Translations under genes and position numbers: made by a program
Notes under the pieces: model-generated
What the model was told of the DNA's origin: nothing
Seen by the model: only the letters and a program-made list of their open reading frames with translations
Database searches by the model: none
Part shown: positions 15,945 through 24,651 of the stretch, piece by piece
Layout: the number at the start of each line of letters is the position of its first letter
Numbering within the stretch: position 1 is the stretch's first letter
Origin: Thermococcus indicus
GTDB lineage: Archaea > Methanobacteriota_B > Thermococci > Thermococcales > Thermococcaceae
DNA: 64,000 nucleotides
Assembly: GCF_006274605.1 (NCBI RefSeq)
Contig: NZ_CP040846.1
Span: 62,001 to 126,000 of the forward strand
Reading direction: 5' to 3'

Positions 15945-17156
15945 TCATCTCCTCCCGAGGGCAGCCAGCAACGCCAGCAGGGCCACTATCCCGGGCCCGC
16001 ATACCTCCCCTTTAGTCGAACCAGACGTCGTGGTAGGAGTTCCGGAAGGAGGCTTGGTTAGTGTCGGACCGACGTAAGCGGTGCCGTTGGGGAGGTTGTA
16101 GGACTGGAAGGCATTGGAGACGCACTTTATCAGGCTCGGATTCCGGCTCCTGTAGTAGGGCATCCAAGCATAACTCCCGTTCGCCCCTTCGTACCATCCT
16201 ATTCTCCCGTTGTGGCCGGCAAAGCCCCACTGGGCCACCGTGGAGATCTCCCCCACGTCCCTCTCGCTCAGGTTAACTATTCCTGGCTCCTTCATCCACT
16301 CCAGCTCGGCTTTTATCGCCTCGGAAGCGTTAACCTCAGAGGGATCTATGGCGGGGGAAAGCCGGGTTACGGCAGTCTCAACCAGGGTGAGCGGTGAGTT
16401 GCAAGAGACCCCGAAAGCGCCAAGGAAGTCCTTAACCGCCACGTTCACCTCGTCATCCGACTTGTCGATGGCCTCAACCTTTAGCTCAAAGTATCCCGCA
16501 CGAACCACCCTGGACGGGTCGATTCCGTGCTCCCTCAGGCAGGTCTCGAATGCAGGGTCCGGCTTCCAGGTGCAGAGGCCGTTGAGGCAGCCGCAGCTCG
16601 TCAGGGAGAGGCAGTCATACCACGGCTTGTAAACGCATGGGGTGACTATCTTCGGGGCTTCCTCCTTGGGGGCGCAGACCTCACCGGAGCAACCGCCGGT
16701 GGCGCAGTCGGCGTCGGAGGTGCATTGGCTCCCCTTAACCGGGAGGAGGGTTATCTTAACACCTTTTCTCTCAAAGGTCGTGTTGTCTGAGACCCTCCAT
16801 CCGTCGTCCTTGAGCCTCTCAAGGACATCCGGAGTGATGAGCAGGGAGACGTTTAAAGACCCCATCGAGACGTCCTCGGTCTTCCACTCAACGGGAATCC
16901 CAACTTTGATGTGAAGCCCATCGCTGGCATTCCAGACCAGAACGTAGAGCCTTTTGTCGTAGTGGGAGCGGAAGACGAAGGTGTCGTTTTCAATGAGAAC
17001 GTGGTGTGCTATCTCAAGCCGCCAGAGTTCGCTGGTTATACCCGGCTTGTTCAGCACCACCTCGACGGCGTAGGAATCGGCAGGAGTCATGCACGCTCTC
17101 ACGAGAGGGGTGACGGTGAACATCAGGAGTATTACCATGGCAAGCGCTCTCTTCAT
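15945..17156 (-). CDS. Secreted eight-cysteine-cluster protein with CGP-CTERM anchor
   Basis: Protein of 403 aa with a signal peptide ([20 protein letters not shown]). The middle has a cysteine cluster ([19 protein letters not shown], then CVYKPWYDC and CGCLNGLC), like the eight-cysteine-cluster domain. A Thr/Ser/Pro stretch ([13 protein letters not shown]) leads to the final [18 protein letters not shown], the CGP-CTERM sorting signal of Thermococcales surface proteins, where Cys is thought to be lipid-linked. Several N-glycosylation sequons are present. It is thus probably attached to the outer side of the membrane; its ligand is unknown. Confidence 0.85.
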   Translation of the reverse strand: MKRALAMVILLMFTVTPLVRACMTPADSYAVEVVLNKPGITSELWRLEIAHHVLIENDTFVFRSHYDKRLYVLVWNASDGLHIKVGIPVEWKTEDVSMGSLNVSLLITPDVLERLKDDGWRVSDNTTFERKGVKITLLPVKGSQCTSDADCATGGCSGEVCAPKEEAPKIVTPCVYKPWYDCLSLTSCGCLNGLCTWKPDPAFETCLREHGIDPSRVVRAGYFELKVEAIDKSDDEVNVAVKDFLGAFGVSCNSPLTLVETAVTRLSPAIDPSEVNASEAIKAELEWMKEPGIVNLSERDVGEISTVAQWGFAGHNGRIGWYEGANGSYAWMPYYRSRNPSLIKCVSNAFQSYNLPNGTAYVGPTLTKPPSGTPTTTSGSTKGEVCGPGIVALLALLAALGRR

Positions 17157-17230
17157 TTTCCCACCGGATGGTTTAGGGCGCCAAAATATATACGCCTATC
17201 CATCGCTTCGGCCAGGATTGAAGCTAAAAC

Positions 17231-17240
17231 CTTTATATGC
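17231..17240 (+). promoter_or_regulatory. TATA element of the enolase gene
   Basis: CTTTATATGC lies about 30 nt before the start codon and upstream of the Tgr-like palindrome. Confidence 0.55.
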
Positions 17241-17250
17241 TCACTGAGAA

Positions 17251-17267
17251 TATCACCCGAGGTGATT
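17251..17267. promoter_or_regulatory. Thermococcales glycolytic motif (Tgr site) before enolase
   Basis: TATCAC-N5-GTGATT matches the Tgr box TATCAC-N5-GTGATA at 11 of 12 positions. It lies downstream of the TATA element and covers the ribosome binding site (GAGGTGAT). For Tgr of T. kodakarensis, sites downstream of TATA go with repression and sites upstream with activation. Part of the match is shared with the RBS, so some chance of coincidence remains. Confidence 0.6.
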
Positions 17268-17270
17268 GAG

Positions 17271-18563
17271 ATGGAGAACCCCTTTGAGATAACCGGAGTC
17301 GTCGCCAGGGAGATACTCGACAGCAGGGGAAACCCGACCGTCGAGGTTGAGGTCTACACGCCGATAAGCATGGGCCGTGCTGCAGTTCCGAGCGGAGCGA
17401 GCACGGGGACCCACGAGGCCCTTGAGCTCCGCGACGGCGGGAAGCGCTACCTCGGCAAGGGCGTTAGGAGGGCCGTTGAGAACGTCAACAAGATAATCGC
17501 GCCCGAGATAGTTGGTATGGACGTCACCTGGCAGAGGGACATAGACAGCCTCATGCTTGAGCTCGACGGCACCGAGAACAAGAGCAACCTTGGAGCCAAC
17601 GCCATTCTGGGAGTTTCTCTGGCGGTAGCAAAGGCCGCCGCCAACGCTTTGGGACTGCCCCTCTACCAGTACATCGGCGGAACCAACGCCTACGTCATGC
17701 CCGTTCCGATGAGCAACGTCATCAACGGCGGCGTTCACGCCGGCAACGAGCTCGACTTCCAGGAGTTCATGATAATGCCCGTTGGGGCCGGCTCCTTCAG
17801 GGAGGGCATCATGTGGGTCAGCGAGACCTACCACGTCCTCAAGAAGGTCATAGCGGAGAAGTACGGAAAGAACGCGGTCAACGTCGGTGACGAGGGCGGC
17901 TTCGCCCCGCCGATGAAGGAAGCCACCGAGCCGCTCGAGGTTCTCATAAAGGCCATCGAGGAGGCCGGCTACAAGCCCGGCGACGAGATAGCCTTCGCCC
18001 TCGACGCGGCATCGAGCGAGTTCTTCCACCCGGACAAGGACAAGTACGTCGTCGGTGGAAAGGAGTACGACAGGGGAGAGCTTCTTGAGCTCTACCGCGA
18101 GCTCGTCTCAACCTACCCGATAGTATCAATTGAGGACCCGTTCCACGAGGAGGACTGGGAAGGCTTCGCTATGATAACCAGGGAGCTCGGGGGCAAGATA
18201 CAGATAGTCGGCGACGACCTCTTCGTCACCAACCCGAAGAGGATAAGGAAGGGCATCGAGATGGGAGCGGCAAACGCTCTGCTCCTCAAGGTCAACCAGA
18301 TTGGAACGCTGAGCGAGGCTATCGATGCCGCCTACACGGCCTTCAGGGCCGGCTACGGCGTCGTCGTCTCCCACCGCTCGGGTGAGACCGAGGACAGCAC
18401 CATAGCCGACCTCGCGGTCGCCCTCAACGCCGGCCAGATCAAGACAGGTGCTCCGGCCAGGAGCGACAGGAACGCCAAGTATAACCAGCTCATACGCATA
18501 GAGGAGGAGCTCGAGGGCATAGCGCTCTATCCGGGCAGGAAGTTCCGCAACCCGTTCCTCTGA
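17271..18563 (+). CDS. eno: Enolase (phosphopyruvate hydratase)
   Basis: Glycolytic/gluconeogenic enzyme of 430 aa converting 2-phosphoglycerate to phosphoenolpyruvate. Motifs: [26 protein letters not shown], the Mg2+ ligands in [23 protein letters not shown] and GDDLFVTN, the catalytic lysine in [11 protein letters not shown] and the signature [17 protein letters not shown]. The frame is open much further upstream to 16911, but the ATG at 17271 fits the family N-terminus and has GAGGTGATT before it. Transcribed alone from CTTTATATG. Confidence 0.96.
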   Translation: MENPFEITGVVAREILDSRGNPTVEVEVYTPISMGRAAVPSGASTGTHEALELRDGGKRYLGKGVRRAVENVNKIIAPEIVGMDVTWQRDIDSLMLELDGTENKSNLGANAILGVSLAVAKAAANALGLPLYQYIGGTNAYVMPVPMSNVINGGVHAGNELDFQEFMIMPVGAGSFREGIMWVSETYHVLKKVIAEKYGKNAVNVGDEGGFAPPMKEATEPLEVLIKAIEEAGYKPGDEIAFALDAASSEFFHPDKDKYVVGGKEYDRGELLELYRELVSTYPIVSIEDPFHEEDWEGFAMITRELGGKIQIVGDDLFVTNPKRIRKGIEMGAANALLLKVNQIGTLSEAIDAAYTAFRAGYGVVVSHRSGETEDSTIADLAVALNAGQIKTGAPARSDRNAKYNQLIRIEEELEGIALYPGRKFRNPFL

Positions 18564-18602
18564 TTCCTTTTCGATTCCTTTTCCTTAATTTTGGTGGAGC
18601 CG

Positions 18603-19267
18603 ATGGAGTTTGACCCCGAGAAGCTCATAAAGCCCAGACCGTTCCTGATTCTGGCAGAGTTATTCCTCCTGCCGGCGGCGGTTCTGGCTTCGAAGTCCTA
18701 CAACGCCTCGATAGCCTGCCTCGGTGCCTCCACGGTTCTCTACTACGTCGGCATGACCGAGCTGGTCAGGAAAAGGCTCGGAAGGTGGGCGGTGAAGCGC
18801 TTCACGGTGGCTACCTCCTCAGGGCCCTCTCATGGGTTCTCATGCTCGCATCGGCCGTCTATACATACTCAGCGGTTGTAGAGAACATCCTTCCCTTCGG
18901 ACCTCCCGAGTTCGTGATAACCTCCGTGGTGGCTTTAGTGGGAGCTGGAATAAACTACCTCGCGGTCGGGATAAGGAACAGCGTGCTCTGGAAGGTTGAG
19001 GGTCTGAAGATGAGCCTCTGGATGTCGAGGCTGAACTCAATCGTGCTGTTTCTCATGGCGGCGGTCCCGTTCCTGCCGGCTCTCGCGAAGGCGGGGGAAG
19101 TAACGTGGCTTCTCGCGATTCTGGCGGCACCAATACTCGGTTCCTTCACGGTTCTCGCGATACTCGGGAAGCTCTTCTACCTCAAATTCCTCCTGACCTT
19201 CGAGGAAACAAAACCGTCCAGTGAGAGTTTTAAGCGGGAGGGCGGACTCCCGAGGCGGGAGGGATAA
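18603..19267 (+). CDS. Hypothetical membrane protein, apparent 1-nt frameshift
   Basis: Two overlapping frames together give one 221-aa membrane protein with about six helices. The first frame (MEFDPEKLIKPRPFLILAEL...) goes well up to VRKRLGRW; the second carries on as GGEALHGGYLLRALSW and ends ...LPRREG. One extra G in the GGG at 18787-18789 joins them with no loss. As written, translation would stop at 18881 after a foreign tail. The ATG at 18603 has GGTGG at the right distance. No family is recognised. The defect matches four others in this window and is likely a base-calling error. Confidence 0.6.
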
Positions 19268-19561
19268 TGACGAAGAGATTCAAGATTTCCCAGACCCCAT
19301 CTTTTAAACACCGGAGGGGGCTACGCCCCCTACAACCCCCTCTGAGGTGAGTTAAATGAAAAAACTAAAAATCTACATTCCAGGCGTTAAATTCCCCTCG
19401 CAGGACCGGGGGGTTTCACCCCCCACGTCCTTGCCAACCCCCTCCCCCGAACGTGGGGCTTCGCCCCACATGAATCGGGAAACTACGTTTCCCGGACCCT
19501 TCCTTCTCTTTTAAACGCCGGAGGGGGCTACGCCCCCTACAACCCCCCCAAGGTGGTTTGA
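19268..19561. repeat. Duplicated leader block with G/C hairpins before the radical SAM gene
   Basis: Two near-identical stretches of about 50 bp (19299-19350 and 19509-19560) share CTTTTAAAC, then CGGAGGGGGCTACGCCCCCT and ACAACCCCC. Each looks like a promoter (TTTTAAAC) plus a hairpin with GGGGGC stem and TAC loop, followed by an RBS. Between them lie more hairpins (GTGGGGC-TTC-GCCCCAC; CGGGAAAC-TAC-GTTTCCCG) and the remnant gene at 19356. Confidence 0.7.
19356..19514 (+). pseudogene. 5' remnant of a second radical SAM gene
   Basis: The first 15 codons read MKKLKIYIPGVKFPS, almost the same as the start of the intact gene at 19562 (MRKLKIYIPGVKFPS), with many synonymous differences, so this was an old paralogue and not a fresh copy. 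After that the frame runs into hairpin-rich DNA and stops at codon 53 with no radical SAM motif. The body of the gene has been deleted, leaving its promoter, RBS and start. Confidence 0.75.
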
Positions 19562-20389
19562 ATGAGAAAACTCAAGATATACATCCCGGGCGTTAAGTTT
19601 CCCTCTATCTCGCTCACGGGCAACTACTGCGCACTGAACTGCGCCCACTGCGGGAGGCACTACCTCGAGGGCATGAGAAAGCCCACCAAAAAGAATCTAG
19701 TCGATTACTGCCTCGGTCTCGAGAGGGAGGGCTACACCGGCTGCCTGCTGAGCGGCGGGATGGATTCCCGTCTTAAGGTGCCATTGGACAGATACTCGGA
19801 TGAAATCAGGGAGATAAAGAGGAGAACGAGCCTCAAGCTCAACGCCCACGTCGGGTTCATAGACGAGAGCGATTTGGAGTGGGTCAGGTACGTCGATGTG
19901 GTCTCCCTCGACTTCGTGGGCGATGACGACGTGATAAGGCGCGTTTACAGGATAGACAAGACCGTTGGGGACTACCTAAAAATCCTCGACCTGCTCACGG
20001 AAGCCGGCGTGAGGGTCGCACCCCACATAACAATAGGCCTCGACTTCGGGAAAATCCACTGGGAGTACCGGGCGATAGACCTGCTGATGGAGTATCCGAT
20101 AGACGTCCTCGTGCTGGACGTGCTCATCCCAACGAAGGGAACCGAGATGGAGAACGCTCCAAAACCGAGCGTGGAGGATAGCCTGAAGGTCGTGAAATAC
20201 GCCAGGGAGAGCTTTAGTGGGGAGCTGAGCATAGGCTGCATGAGACCCATGGGGAGATGGAGGCTTGACTTCGACAGGGGGGCGGTTTTGGCCGGCGTTG
20301 ACAGGCTGACGAACCCGCCTAGAAAAGTTATCGAATGGGCAAAAAGCCTGAGGGACGTCGAGATAATCTACGAGTGCTGCGTTATGTAG
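19562..20389 (+). CDS. Radical SAM protein
   Basis: Protein of 275 aa with the [4Fe-4S] motif CALNCAHC (CxxxCxxC) near residue 23 and a SAM-binding-like GCLLSGGMDS. The remainder forms the expected partial TIM barrel (LDFVGDDDVIRR, HITIGLDFGK, LVLDVLIPTKGT). The C-terminus has YECCVM, with two further cysteines. The substrate is unknown; it resembles small archaeal radical SAM proteins of the BATS-less type. A deleted twin lies directly upstream. The promoter is CTTTTAAAC and the RBS AAGGTGG. Confidence 0.8.
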   Translation: MRKLKIYIPGVKFPSISLTGNYCALNCAHCGRHYLEGMRKPTKKNLVDYCLGLEREGYTGCLLSGGMDSRLKVPLDRYSDEIREIKRRTSLKLNAHVGFIDESDLEWVRYVDVVSLDFVGDDDVIRRVYRIDKTVGDYLKILDLLTEAGVRVAPHITIGLDFGKIHWEYRAIDLLMEYPIDVLVLDVLIPTKGTEMENAPKPSVEDSLKVVKYARESFSGELSIGCMRPMGRWRLDFDRGAVLAGVDRLTNPPRKVIEWAKSLRDVEIIYECCVM

Positions 20390-20390
20390 G

Positions 20391-20446
20391 GCTCACCATT
20401 CCTCGCATCATCATAAATCAGAAAGGAGAACGCCGATCATCGCCCC
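20391..20446 (-). ncRNA. Candidate C/D box guide RNA
   Basis: The gap between the radical SAM gene and the Lrp regulator, read on the minus strand, has a C-like box (CGATGATC), then about 14 nt, CTGA (D'), 3 nt, ATGATGA (C') and about 10 nt before GTGA where a D box (CTGA) would be expected. The spacing is right for an archaeal C/D sRNA, but the final box is imperfect. No target was determined. Confidence 0.3.
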
Positions 20447-20452
20447 GGGGCT

Positions 20453-20905
20453 TCACAGTTCCTCCTTAACCGTGACAAATGACACCATCGTAACCGTCTG
20501 CCCGACGCCCTTTATCTCCCTGAGCCTGTCCACGACTATCCTTCCAACGGCCTCCGAGCTCGGGGCACGCACCTTTATGAGCAGGTCCCACTCACCAGCT
20601 ATTATGTGGACCTCGTAGACACCGTCGAGCGCCGCTATCCTCTCCGCCACCTCGCGCTGATTTACTCCGGAATCGGGGTCATAACGGGCGAGGATGAAGG
20701 CAGTGGTCCCGAGGTCGAGCTTTTTGTAGTCTGGCTTGACGGTGAACTTCTCGATGACGCCATCCTCGACCAGCTTTTTGATGCGGTAGTGAACGGTGGT
20801 TCGGGGTATGCCGAGCTTCTTGCTGAGCGAGGCTATGTTCTCCCTCGCGTTCTCCTTGAGCTCCTTCAACAGCCTCAAATCGGTGGCATCAAGAGTGTTT
20901 ACCAT
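20453..20905 (-). CDS. Lrp/AsnC family transcriptional regulator
   Basis: Protein of 150 aa with an N-terminal winged helix (LKENARENIASLSKKLGIPR, then TTVHYRIKKLVEDGVI) and a C-terminal RAM domain (VYEVHIIAGEWDLLIKVRAP), the usual two-domain layout for a feast/famine regulator that binds amino acids and forms octamers. The start is taken at ATG 20905 (MVNTLDATDLRLL), with GGGGGT upstream; an in-frame start six codons earlier exists. Targets are unknown. Confidence 0.85.
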   Translation of the reverse strand: MVNTLDATDLRLLKELKENARENIASLSKKLGIPRTTVHYRIKKLVEDGVIEKFTVKPDYKKLDLGTTAFILARYDPDSGVNQREVAERIAALDGVYEVHIIAGEWDLLIKVRAPSSEAVGRIVVDRLREIKGVGQTVTMVSFVTVKEEL

Positions 20906-20960
20906 CGCGACCCCCTTCGTCATTCATTCAACTATTACTGTTAACTTTGGAACATGAGGC

Positions 20961-21515
20961 TTATTTAAGGTTTTCCTTTAGCCACTCTGAGAATGCTTTT
21001 AAAGCCCTTCCACGATGTGATATCCTGTTCTTCTCATCCGTTGTCATTTCGGCAAAAGTTCTGTCGAATCCCTGAGGCATGAATATCGGGTCAAAGCCGA
21101 AGCCGCCGGTCCCGCGCTTCTCCCGGGTTATCTCTCCATCGACGCGGCCCGTGAACAGATGGACCTCACCGTCCCAGTAAGCTATCACGCTCCTGAAGTG
21201 CGCTTTTCTGTTATCAACACCGGCCATAAGCCGGAGGATGCCGTCTATTCCCAGGGTCCTGTAAACGTAGGCGGAGTACACGCCCGGGAAGCCCTTCAGG
21301 GCGTCAATGAACAGCCCGGAATCATCGAGGAAGAACGGGCCCTCGAGTCTCTTCGCCAGCCACCTGGCACCGTACTCCGCCACCTCCTCGAGCGTATCGG
21401 CCTGTATCTCGGGGTACTCGAACCGGAGCTGATAAACCTCAACTCCAAGGGGCTCGAAGTACTTCCTCGCCTCCTCAACCTTCCCGGGGTTAGAAGTGAT
21501 GAACGCGAGCCTCAT
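20961..21515 (-). CDS. rdgB: XTP/dITP diphosphatase (Ham1/RdgB family)
   Basis: House-cleaning nucleotide pyrophosphatase of 184 aa that removes ITP, dITP and XTP. Motifs: [15 protein letters not shown] at the N-terminus, [20 protein letters not shown] (catalytic Asp), [12 protein letters not shown] and ISHRGRAL at the C-terminus. It has normal length and a GGTGATG site before the ATG. The Lrp regulator downstream is separated by about 55 bp. Confidence 0.92.
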   Translation of the reverse strand: MRLAFITSNPGKVEEARKYFEPLGVEVYQLRFEYPEIQADTLEEVAEYGARWLAKRLEGPFFLDDSGLFIDALKGFPGVYSAYVYRTLGIDGILRLMAGVDNRKAHFRSVIAYWDGEVHLFTGRVDGEITREKRGTGGFGFDPIFMPQGFDRTFAEMTTDEKNRISHRGRALKAFSEWLKENLK

Positions 21516-21566
21516 ACCATCACCGGAGGAGAAGAGGGGAGGTAGGTAAAAAAGGTTGCCGGTTCT

Positions 21567-22055
21567 TCAGTCGATCCGGTAGCCTATCTTCTCCACGAGT
21601 TCCCTGCGCTCCCTCTTGAGCTCCTCGTCCTCTATCCTGTTGGCGGCCTTGCCGTCCACGACTCCCAGGACGCTCCGTCCCAGGTCCGTCTCTGCTACAA
21701 TAACCTGGAGCGGGTTCTCGCTGGCCCCGTAGACCATAACCACTGCGGGGTGGTTCTTGACGGCGTTGAGGACGTTTATCGGGAAAGCGTTGCGCATGAG
21801 CACAACGAAGACGTGGCCCGCCCCGATTCTAAGGGCGTTCTTTGCCGCGAGCTTCTCCAGCTCCTCGTCGTTGCCGCTGAAGCGCGTCAGCTGGGGCTTC
21901 GCCTCGTTCATCGCAATCCCGAACTTTATGCCCGGAACCGTCGTTAGAAGGGTCTTGGCGAGGTCATCCACGGTGAATATGGAGAAGTTGCCCTGCCCGA
22001 TTATGGCCTCGACGCCCTCCGGCTTTTCGATGTCAACGACCTCTATCTTTACCAT
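21567..22055 (-). CDS. Adenosine-specific kinase (DUF355/PAE2307 family)
   Basis: Protein of 162 aa with the typical parts VDIEKPEGVEAIIGQGNFSI near the start, GIKFGIAMNEAKPQLTRFSG, INVLNAVKNHPAVVMVYGAS and the GVVDGKAANRIE end. The family is described as an adenosine-specific kinase from structural work on the Pyrobaculum member, but biochemical evidence is thin. The ATG at 22055 (MVKIEVVD) follows GGTGGTGACC. It is divergent from the regulator at 22127. Confidence 0.82.
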   Translation of the reverse strand: MVKIEVVDIEKPEGVEAIIGQGNFSIFTVDDLAKTLLTTVPGIKFGIAMNEAKPQLTRFSGNDEELEKLAAKNALRIGAGHVFVVLMRNAFPINVLNAVKNHPAVVMVYGASENPLQVIVAETDLGRSVLGVVDGKAANRIEDEELKRERRELVEKIGYRID

Positions 22056-22126
22056 GGTCACCACCGGAAGGATTTAATATCCCGACCGATATAACTTTTT
22101 CTCGTCCGATGAACTGGTGAGGTAAA

Positions 22127-23044
22127 ATGACCGAACCGGTCATGTCTGAACTGGAGTTCCTGGTTGAAATCCTCGATAAGTACCCCTTGGAAAGTCTGAA
22201 GAAGATAGCCGAGAGCGAGGGGATAGACTACTATCGGCTCAAGAGACTCTACGACAAGTATTACGGGAAATACCTGACCGTGAGCGCTTCATACAACATA
22301 AAAAAGATTGGACTGAGAAGCTACATAACGTTTCTGAGCGTGCCGTCGGACAGGACCATGGAAGTCGCGCATAGACTCACGAAAAACCCCTTCATAAGCT
22401 ACGCAAACCCCGCCTTCGGGTTCAAGAACGGCTTCTCCATCTTGTTCCACATTCCCGACAAGCAGAGGAAGCTCATTGGAGAGATGCTCTCAAAGTACTC
22501 GGACGACTACGAGTACTACGAGGTGAGGGTATATCCCTACAGCGGCGACGACAGCTTTGGGGACTGGTACCTGAGCCACGATTACGCGGTTCTCATGGAC
22601 ATCCTCAAGTGGGACGCCCGAACCCCCATAACAGAGATAGCCCGAAGGCTGGGAAAGAGCCGCCCGACAGTCAGGTATATGATAAACAGGCTCCAGGAGG
22701 AAGAGATCATCCGGGGGTTCGTTCCCCTGGTGGACGTGAACGTTCACGACAGGGCCGTTATAGGGCTGGCGAAAGATCTCGATGAAACAATTCTCGAGAG
22801 GTTCAAGGAGTACGAGGTAACGGTCGGCGTCCTTCCAGGTTACGGATACCTGCTTGAATGGTTCTTCTCCTCAAAGGAAGACCTGGGGGGCAAGATACTG
22901 GAGTTCAGCAGTTACGTGGAGAAGCTCCTCATCGAGTACATAGACCCCATTTTCAAGGAACTCAACGACAACAACCTGAGGGACAGGTATTCAAGAATGG
23001 TTAAAGAAGATGGGAGCGGATACCGCTCCATCCTGGAATTCTGA
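22127..23044 (+). CDS. Lrp-like transcriptional regulator with two helix-turn-helix regions
   Basis: Protein of 305 aa. The N-terminal part (ESLKKIAESEGIDYYRLKRL) resembles a helix-turn-helix. A clearer AsnC-type winged helix lies in the middle (DARTPITEIARRLGKSRPTV, RYMINRLQEEEIIRGFVPLV). No canonical RAM domain is obvious at the C-terminus. It is thus probably a DNA-binding regulator of a Thermococcales-specific class; targets are unknown. The RBS is GGTGAGG. It ends before a transposon-end relic and faces the SPASM gene. Confidence 0.65.
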   Translation: MTEPVMSELEFLVEILDKYPLESLKKIAESEGIDYYRLKRLYDKYYGKYLTVSASYNIKKIGLRSYITFLSVPSDRTMEVAHRLTKNPFISYANPAFGFKNGFSILFHIPDKQRKLIGEMLSKYSDDYEYYEVRVYPYSGDDSFGDWYLSHDYAVLMDILKWDARTPITEIARRLGKSRPTVRYMINRLQEEEIIRGFVPLVDVNVHDRAVIGLAKDLDETILERFKEYEVTVGVLPGYGYLLEWFFSSKEDLGGKILEFSSYVEKLLIEYIDPIFKELNDNNLRDRYSRMVKEDGSGYRSILEF

Positions 23045-23060
23045 CTTTTCTCTTCTCCAA

Positions 23061-23091
23061 GTCTCGCCCTCCAGGGCAGGGAGGATGTCAG
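23061..23091 (+). repeat. Second solo right-end-like relic of a TnpB-type element
   Basis: TCTCGCCC, loop TCCA, GGGCAGGGAGGATGTCAG matches the right end of the intact element with a few changes. As with the copy at 5143, it begins shortly after the stop codon of a + strand gene and touches the stop of a convergent gene. There is no tnpB or left end nearby. Confidence 0.6.
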
Positions 23092-23092
23092 G

Positions 23093-24025
23093 TCAGAGAA
23101 CTATCTGGCAGTACTCTATGCCGTCTATCTCGCCGGTGGCCTGATACTCGAGGGCCCTGCAGTCGTGGCAGATGTATTTGAACGGGCACGTGCTGCAGGC
23201 CTCGATCTTATCCTTTGTCATCCTCCAGAACTCCTTGAGGCGCCTCTTCCGGAGCACCTTCTTAATCCCAACCTCCCTGGCATCCGCCACCACGTTGTTC
23301 CTGAGGAGCGGACAGGGGAGGGCGTAGCCGTCGGCCGTTATCGCGAGGGTCCCCGCCAGGCAGTCGTGGTACCTCTCGGTGGAGGGGTTAAGTATGCGCC
23401 TCAGCTCAATGACGTTGAAGTCGAGTTTCCTCGCGGAGCCGGGGTACAGGACGTCTATGTAAATCTCCCCGGGGAAGGTGGTCCTGAGGTTCCTAAGCTC
23501 ATCCAGGTCGGAACCTTTGACCATAACCAGGGCACCGTGGAGCCAGTCCAGGGCCTCAAGCCGCTGGATGTTCTCCTCGCTGTACTCAAGCTCAGCGATG
23601 AAACGGACGCCCTCCATCGGCTTTACCTCGTCCAGGTCATCGAGAAGAACTACCGCGTAAACCTCGGGAACGCCTATCTCCACGGCGTATGCGGCCGTTG
23701 AAAGGAGGTACTCAACGCTGTCGTAGTTGGTCAGCCAGAGCTCGCTTCCACCAGCCTCCAGAAACTCCCCGATAAGCTCCCTGACGCGCTCGACACTCAT
23801 CGGTTCGCGGCGGAGGATGAAAGAGTTGTTCCCGATGCACCCCATCGAGCGGGGGATTCCGGTCACTTCGGAGAACCTGCCCCTGCCAGCACCGAGCTGG
23901 AGTATGAGCCTCTCGAGCCTGCCGTTGTGGCGCCTGTTGCTCCAGGGGGGCTTTGCCACCGACGTTACCCTGGGGGAGAGGCCTATGCCAAAGGAATGAG
24001 CGGTATCATAAGCCACCTTCTCCAC
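23093..24025 (-). CDS. SPASM-domain protein lacking the radical SAM cysteines
   Basis: Protein of 310 aa whose C-terminal half looks like a SPASM iron-sulfur domain (CLAGTLAITADGYALPCPL, ACSTCPFKYICHDCRAL, EYC). The N-terminal half has the remnants of a radical SAM barrel (PMSVERVRELIGEFLEAGGS, ELWLTNYDS), but where CxxxCxxC should be it reads SMGCIGNNSF with one cysteine, and the GGE motif is also lost. It should bind auxiliary clusters but not SAM in the usual way. The start is GTG at 24025 with GGTGATG upstream. The role may be scaffolding or peptide recognition; unknown. Confidence 0.6.
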   Translation of the reverse strand: MEKVAYDTAHSFGIGLSPRVTSVAKPPWSNRRHNGRLERLILQLGAGRGRFSEVTGIPRSMGCIGNNSFILRREPMSVERVRELIGEFLEAGGSELWLTNYDSVEYLLSTAAYAVEIGVPEVYAVVLLDDLDEVKPMEGVRFIAELEYSEENIQRLEALDWLHGALVMVKGSDLDELRNLRTTFPGEIYIDVLYPGSARKLDFNVIELRRILNPSTERYHDCLAGTLAITADGYALPCPLLRNNVVADAREVGIKKVLRKRRLKEFWRMTKDKIEACSTCPFKYICHDCRALEYQATGEIDGIEYCQIVL

Positions 24026-24122
24026 CGGACATCACCACGGGAGAATAGGGAGGAATCGTATATATACTTTTTCTATTCCGATTTTGCATACCACTAAAAG
24101 TAGTCTGCAAAAAATGGAAAAT

Positions 24123-24557
24123 TCACGATCGCTCCAGAGGGACCGTCCTATCCCCCTCTATCCAGAACTCGCCCTCGTCGGTCACCTCCCTCTTCCACAC
24201 GGGCACGCGTTTCTTTACTTCATCTATGGCCCATTCACACGCCTCAAACGCCTCCCTCCTGTGTCTCCCGCTGGCTATGATGAGTATCGTATCCTGGCCG
24301 ACTTCCAGCTCCCCGTAGCGGTGCCATATAAGCATATCCAGAATGGGGAACCTCTCAATGGCCTCCTCTCTTATCCGCTCCATCTCCGCCTCCGCCATCT
24401 CCGGATAGGCCTCATATACGAGCTTCCTGACGCGCCTCCCGTGGTTTTCGTTCCGCACCTTGCCCAGGAAAAACACGTAGCCACCGGCCTCGGGAACGAG
24501 CAGGTATCCCAGTGCCTCGTTCAGGTCGAAGGGTTCCTTCGTGAGCCTCACCTTCAT
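24123..24557 (-). CDS. moaE: Molybdopterin synthase catalytic subunit
   Basis: MoaE of 144 aa that, with MoaD, inserts sulfur into precursor Z to form molybdopterin for the tungsten enzymes of this organism. Motifs: GGYVFFLGKVRNENHGRRV, then LVYEAYPEMAEAEM, IIASGRHRREAFEACEWAID and the catalytic lysine region KKRVPVWKREVT. The long open frame extends antisense to 25229, but homology begins at ATG 24557. MoaD and a MoeB-like activating enzyme are encoded 1.7 kb away on the same strand. Confidence 0.92.
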   Translation of the reverse strand: MKVRLTKEPFDLNEALGYLLVPEAGGYVFFLGKVRNENHGRRVRKLVYEAYPEMAEAEMERIREEAIERFPILDMLIWHRYGELEVGQDTILIIASGRHRREAFEACEWAIDEVKKRVPVWKREVTDEGEFWIEGDRTVPLERS

Positions 24558-24651
24558 GCCTATCCCCCTCAGGTATAGGGCCCGGGAGATTAAAAACCGC
24601 GCGGTGGAAAGGTTTAAGTGGTTCCGACCGCAGCCTCTCCAGGTGGATGAG

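Noticed and set aside
16911-17270. Extended N-terminus for enolase
   Set aside because: The promoter, Tgr-like site and RBS lie inside it, and the enolase family starts at 17271.
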